From Actinomycetes bacterium (GTDB taxonomy: Bacteria > Actinomycetota > Acidimicrobiia > Acidimicrobiales > JAJYXR01): a stretch of DNA of 46,684 nt. Location of the stretch: positions 1 through 46,684 of the forward strand of contig JAJYXW010000056.1 of the NCBI GenBank assembly GCA_021801525.1, in the 5' to 3' direction. The notes beneath the pieces were generated by a model that saw only the letters and a program-made list of their open reading frames with translations, was not told the origin of the DNA and did no database searches. The translations under genes and the position numbers were made by a program. Positions 42,632 to 46,684 of the stretch are shown here, one piece after another. Position 1 is the first letter of the stretch, and each line of letters begins with the position of its first letter.

Positions 42632-43836
42632 TGGCAAAGCGCGTAGTTCTCGCATACAGCGGCGGGCTCGACACTTCGGTGGCGGTCCACTGGCTCGGCA
42701 GCGAGCTCGGCCTGGAGGTGGTCGCGGTAGCTGTTGACGTGGGACAGGGGGATGACTTCGAGGCTCTGCGCGAGCGTGCCCTCGGTGCGGGAGCCGTCGA
42801 GGCCGTTGTCATTGACGCCCGAGCCGAGATGGCCCGGGACTTCGTCGCTCCTGCCATAGCGGCCAATGCGCTCTACGAGGGCAAGTACCCGCTCGTGTCC
42901 GCGCTTTCGAGGCCGGTAATCGTGCGCCACCTGGTCGCAGAGGCGCGCCGGCACGGAGCAGAGGCGGTGGCCCACGGATGCACCGCCAAGGGCAACGACC
43001 AGGTCCGCTTCGAGCTGGGGACGCGGGCGCTCGCTCCCGATCTGGAGATCCTGGCGCCCGCTCGTTCGTGGGGGTTCACCCGTGCGGAGGCCATCGACTA
43101 CGCGGACCGCAACGGCATACCGGTGGAGGCCACCAAGGAGAAGCTGTACTCGATCGACGAGAACCTTTGGGGCAGGGCCATCGAGTGCGGCGTCCTCGAG
43201 GATCCGTGGGCGCCGGCGCCCGAGGACGCGTTCAGTCTCACGAAGCCGGGGGATACCGAGCCGCGCGAGGTGGTGCTCTCCTTCGAAGGTGGGGTGCCCG
43301 TCGGGATCGACGGCCGCTCCCTCGCGCTGGAGGACCTGGTGAGGGAGCTGAACGGGCTGGTTGGCAGCTATGGCTGGGGACGGGTCGACATGGTGGAGAA
43401 CCGGAGGGTAGGGATCAAGAGCCGCGAGACCTACGAGTGCCCGGCCGCCCTAGCGCTCGTCCTCGCGCACCGGGACCTCGAAGATCTCACCCTGGAGCGC
43501 GACCTCGCGCATTACAAGGCCGTCCTCGAGATTCGCTGGGCCGAGCTCGTCTACGACGGCATGTGGTTCTCGCCACTGAAGGAGGCCATAGACGCGTTCA
43601 TCCTCGCTTCACAACGTCACGTGACAGGGGATGTGCGGCTCTCCCTGTCACGTGGCTCCTGCACCGTGGCGGGGCGGCGGAGCCCCGCCGGGCTCTACGA
43701 CCACGGTCTCGCCACCTATGGATCGGAGGATTCCTTCGAGCACGCGGACGCCGCGGGCTTCGTGAAGCTGCTGGGTCTGGGCATAGAGACCTGGGCGTCC
43801 AGGCAGGGTGGGATCGGCGCGGGTGGGATCGCGTGA
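42631..43836 (+). CDS. argG: argininosuccinate synthase
   Basis: Joins citrulline and aspartate using ATP. The 401-residue protein has the N-type P-loop VLAYSGGLDTSVAVHWL, AHGCTAKGNDQVRFELG, and KEKLYSIDENLWGRAIECG. AGGAGG lies 5 nt before the ATG, which overlaps the argR stop by one base. The last residues are glycine-rich (GGIGAGGIA). Confidence 0.96.
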   Translation: MAKRVVLAYSGGLDTSVAVHWLGSELGLEVVAVAVDVGQGDDFEALRERALGAGAVEAVVIDARAEMARDFVAPAIAANALYEGKYPLVSALSRPVIVRHLVAEARRHGAEAVAHGCTAKGNDQVRFELGTRALAPDLEILAPARSWGFTRAEAIDYADRNGIPVEATKEKLYSIDENLWGRAIECGVLEDPWAPAPEDAFSLTKPGDTEPREVVLSFEGGVPVGIDGRSLALEDLVRELNGLVGSYGWGRVDMVENRRVGIKSRETYECPAALALVLAHRDLEDLTLERDLAHYKAVLEIRWAELVYDGMWFSPLKEAIDAFILASQRHVTGDVRLSLSRGSCTVAGRRSPAGLYDHGLATYGSEDSFEHADAAGFVKLLGLGIETWASRQGGIGAGGIA

Positions 43837-43852
43837 TCCCCGAGGAGGAAGC

Positions 43853-45253
43853 ATGACCTTGTGGGAAGGCCGTCTCGGCCGCTCGACCGCCGAGGAGGTG
43901 ATGGACTTCACGGTGAGCCTGGAGTTCGACAGGCTCCTCGCGATGGACGACCTGTTCGGAACCCGTGCCCATGTGAAGGGCCTCGCTCACGCCGGTGTAA
44001 TAGAAAAGGAGGAAGCGTCCGTTCTTGGCGCGGCACTCGATCGCGTGGAGGAGGAGCTCGCGTCGGGTTCTTTCGACTTCGCTCCCGGCGACGAGGACAT
44101 CCACACTGCGATCGAACGTCGGGTGACCGAGATCGCGGGGGACACTGGCGCCAAGCTGCACACTGGCCGCAGCCGGAACGACCAGATCGCGACTGATCTG
44201 CGGCTCTACGCGAGGCGGGAGCTCGCCAGGGTGGCAACCAGGTTGCTCGACCTCGAGGAGATCATCCTGAGGCGGGCCGGGGAGGCTGGAGACGCCTACC
44301 TCCCCGGCTACACGCACATGCAGCGTGCCCAGCCGGTGCTCCTCGCGCACCACCTGCTCGCGCACGGATGGGCGTTCTCGAGGGATGTCGACCGGCTGCT
44401 CCACAGCGTCGACCGCCTGAATGTGAGCCCCCTCGGGGCGGGAGCCCTTGCCGGGTCCTCCTTGCCGCTCGACCCCGACTTCGCAGCAGGGGAGATGGGC
44501 TTCAGCAGCCGCTTCGAGAACTCCCTGGACGCGGTCTCCGACAGGGACTTCGTGTGCGAGGCGCTGTTTGACCTCGCTTTGCTCGGGATCCACCTGTCAC
44601 GCCTCGGCGAGGAGCTCGTGATCTGGTCGAGCGAGGAGTTCGGCTTCGTGGTGCTCGACGACGCCTACGCGACGGGGAGCTCGATGCTCCCGCAGAAGAA
44701 GAACCCCGACGTAGCAGAGCTCGCTCGCGCCAAAGCCGGGAGGCTCCTCGGGCACCTGGCGGGCTTCATGACGACCATGAAGGGTCTCCCCCTCGCGTAC
44801 AACCGCGACCTCCAGGAGGACAAGGAGCCCCTTTTCGACGCCATCGGGCAGGTGGGGCTCGCCCTCGCGGCGATGGGAGGGCTCCTCGGTTCGTCGTCGT
44901 TCGTCACCGAGCGCATGCAGCAGGCAGCAGACGGACCGGCTGCCGCTGCGGTCGACCTGGCGGAGTGGCTCGTCATGCGCGGCATGCCCTTCCGCCAGGC
45001 GCACTCGGTGGTCGGCAGCCTCGTCCGAAGCTCCGTCGAGCGAGGCGTGCCCCTGGCGGAGCTGGTCCAGGCTCACCCGGCGCTCGGGGCGGAGGCACTT
45101 GGGCTCCTAGAGCCGGGTTCGGCGGTCCTGCGGAGGACCACCGCGGGCGGGACGGGCCCAGTTGCGGTGGCGGCGCAGGCTGCGCGATTTCGTCACAGGA
45201 TCGACGTGGACCGCGAGCGGGTTCAGCACGCTCTCGAGAGCTGGACCCCATAG
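43853..45253 (+). CDS. argH: argininosuccinate lyase
   Basis: Cleaves argininosuccinate to arginine and fumarate. The 466-residue protein shows EDIHTAIERRVTEIAGDTGA, LHTGRSRNDQIATDLRL, YTHMQRAQPVLLAHHLLAH and the fumarase-superfamily signature GSSMLPQKKNPDVAELARAK. GAGGAGG lies 4-5 nt before the ATG at 43853, 16 nt after the argG stop. It is the last gene of the arginine cluster. Confidence 0.96.
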   Translation: MTLWEGRLGRSTAEEVMDFTVSLEFDRLLAMDDLFGTRAHVKGLAHAGVIEKEEASVLGAALDRVEEELASGSFDFAPGDEDIHTAIERRVTEIAGDTGAKLHTGRSRNDQIATDLRLYARRELARVATRLLDLEEIILRRAGEAGDAYLPGYTHMQRAQPVLLAHHLLAHGWAFSRDVDRLLHSVDRLNVSPLGAGALAGSSLPLDPDFAAGEMGFSSRFENSLDAVSDRDFVCEALFDLALLGIHLSRLGEELVIWSSEEFGFVVLDDAYATGSSMLPQKKNPDVAELARAKAGRLLGHLAGFMTTMKGLPLAYNRDLQEDKEPLFDAIGQVGLALAAMGGLLGSSSFVTERMQQAADGPAAAAVDLAEWLVMRGMPFRQAHSVVGSLVRSSVERGVPLAELVQAHPALGAEALGLLEPGSAVLRRTTAGGTGPVAVAAQAARFRHRIDVDRERVQHALESWTP

Positions 45254-45257
45254 CCCG

Positions 45258-45332
45258 ATGAGCAGGACGATGCTCGGAGCCCGACCGGCAGGCCGATGAG
45301 CAGGCCGATGAGCAGGCCGATGCTCGGAGCCG
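45258..45332 (+). repeat. imperfect duplication around the glycosylase start
   Basis: A 25-nt block (GATGAGCAGGACGATGCTCG and GAGCC) at 45258-45282 recurs with one mismatch at 45308-45332. The second copy is part of the 12-nt tandem at 45296-45319. Confidence 0.8.
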
Positions 45333-45919
45333 GCTTCTTCGAGGGCGACGCGCTCGAAGTTGCGCCGAAGCTGCTGAACAAGCTCCTGGTGAGGGGAGGG
45401 CTCGTGGGGCGGATCGTGGAGGTGGAGGCCTACCGCGGCTCGGAAGATCCGGCATCGCACGCGTACCGTGGCATGACGCCCCGCAATGCCACGATGTTCG
45501 GGCCGGCGGGCCGGCTGTACGTGTACTTCACCTACGGCATGCATTGGTGTGCCAACGTGGTGTGCCGTCCGGAGGGCATCGCGCAGGCAGTGCTGCTCAG
45601 GGCCGCGGCCCCGTTGGCGGGCACCGAGGCGATGCAGGCAGCGCGCGGCTCCGCGCTCCGCCAGCGCGACCTTGCGAGCGGCCCGGCACGGCTGTGCCAG
45701 GCATTCGGCATAACCGGTGCGGACGACGGGGCGGACCTGGTGGCGGTCGACCGGGGGATCTACATAGCCGATGATGGCGTACCTCCGCCGGATCATCCGG
45801 GTGTGTCTGGCCGGGTCGGGATACGCGACGGCGTGGATCTTCCCTGGCGTTGGTGGGTACCCGGCGACGAGAACGTGTCGCGCCCGCCGGCCGCGAAGCG
45901 TGGCGCTAGCCGCCTTTGA
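45296..45919 (+). CDS. 3-methyladenine DNA glycosylase (AAG/MPG family)
   Basis: A base-excision repair enzyme that removes alkylated purines. The conserved core starts GAGFFEGDALEVAPKLLNKL and has GRIVEVEAYRGSEDPASHAY (catalytic Glu), RNATMFGPAGRLYVYFTYGM, DLASGPARLCQAFGI and VGIRDGVDLPWRWW. It fits the family length (207 aa). The N-terminus is uncertain: ATGAGCAGGCCG is repeated twice at 45296-45319, giving MSRPMSRPM, and the ATG at 45320 may be the real start. The stop codon lies inside the -35 box of the rRNA promoter. Confidence 0.9.
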   Translation: MSRPMSRPMLGAGFFEGDALEVAPKLLNKLLVRGGLVGRIVEVEAYRGSEDPASHAYRGMTPRNATMFGPAGRLYVYFTYGMHWCANVVCRPEGIAQAVLLRAAAPLAGTEAMQAARGSALRQRDLASGPARLCQAFGITGADDGADLVAVDRGIYIADDGVPPPDHPGVSGRVGIRDGVDLPWRWWVPGDENVSRPPAAKRGASRL

Positions 45920-45944
45920 CATGTGCTGCGGAGCACGCTAAAGT
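45916..45944 (+). promoter_or_regulatory. rRNA operon promoter
   Basis: TTGACA (45916-45921), a 17-nt spacer and TAAAGT (45939-45944) form a near-consensus promoter. The spacer contains the perfect palindrome GTGCT-GCGG-AGCAC (45923-45936). The -35 overlaps the stop codon of the glycosylase gene (45917-45919). Confidence 0.8.
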
Positions 45945-46275
45945 GAAAAACCCCGGAAGAAAGGTAGTTGCGCTCAGCTGAGCCCAGTCGGCTCGGCCCA
46001 GCTCGGCGATCCGGACAAACGGGGAGAGGTACGACCTCCCGGAGCACAAACGCTCCCGGAGGCGACGGCTGTCGCTCTTTGAAAACGGAACAGTGAATGC
46101 CAAAAGCCAGTGCGGGTGGCTGGTACGCCTAGCGTGCCACGCCACGACGTCAATGCACTGACACGGACAACATCCGTGCTGTGCCAGCTGGCCGAGGGGA
46201 GCGATCCCCGAGGCCGGCTCTCCGATCGCCGAAGTAGTTCAGGGTCCTCAGGGACTCGGGACTGCCGAGGAGATC
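45945..46275 (+). other. rRNA 5' leader
   Basis: No gene is seen here. 46035-46045 pairs with 46052-46062 as an 11-bp stem with one mismatch and a 6-nt loop. 46074-46085 (GCTCTTTGAAAA) resembles the boxA antitermination element. The region just before 46276 should pair with sequence beyond the window for RNase III processing, which cannot be checked here. Confidence 0.6.

Positions 46276-46684
<409 letters not shown>

Overview
The window is about 46.7 kb of GC-rich DNA that reads as an actinobacterial chromosome. The pyrR-pyrB-pyrC-carA-carB-pyrD-pyrF-mihF-gmk-rpoZ-coaBC-metK-priA order, an actinobacterial integration host factor, a priA without a helicase P-loop, very frequent GTG/TTG starts and the start of a 16S gene all point there. 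The gene order and 16S character suggest class Acidimicrobiia, but that rank is inference. Most of the window is dense core metabolism on the plus strand, with 1-20 nt overlaps between neighbouring genes.

Layout. (1) 1-4687: a large secreted repeat protein on the minus strand, cut in two by an IS1634-like insertion sequence (669-2603). (2) 4903-21762: a long run of de novo pyrimidine synthesis genes headed by pyrR, with a good PyrR-binding-loop match just before its ribosome binding site. It continues into mihF, gmk, rpoZ, coaBC, metK, priA, def and fmt. (3) 21719-23095: a membrane glycosyltransferase-like gene on the minus strand. (4) 23175-27951: rpe, ribD, ribBA, ribH, hisG and a cold-shock-domain-like gene. 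(5) 27856-31023, minus strand: a secreted GH43-type glycosidase, a 99-bp inverted-repeat element at its start, and a DUF1844-type gene. (6) 31218-37313: infC (with an ATC start), rpmI, rplT, a SpoU-type rRNA methyltransferase, pheS and pheT. (7) 37332-37793: a small unrecognised minus-strand gene. (8) 37870-45253: the arginine cluster argC-B-D-F-R-G-H behind an ARG-box-like operator, with no argJ. (9) 45296-46684: a 3-methyladenine DNA glycosylase gene, then a strong rRNA promoter, leader and the first ~409 nt of 16S rRNA.

How it works together. CarAB makes carbamoyl phosphate for both PyrB and ArgF, so the pyrimidine and arginine clusters share an intermediate. Each cluster carries its own regulator: PyrR at the RNA level, and ArgR encoded inside the arg cluster. 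Three steps normally encoded in such clusters are absent here (pyrK, ribE, argJ) and must be elsewhere or bypassed.

Unusual points. The IS can be removed on paper at a 4-bp CTAG duplication and the host reading frame is restored. Two secreted proteins about 23 kb apart share the same C-terminal module. Several transcription-unit-first genes have a TAnnnT box 6-8 nt before the start codon, which suggests leaderless mRNAs. infC, gmk and the rRNA methyltransferase seem to use ATC, CTG and CTG starts. Many conserved enzymes carry short in-frame tandem repeats in tails or linkers. I found no CRISPR array, tRNA, phage or defence system.
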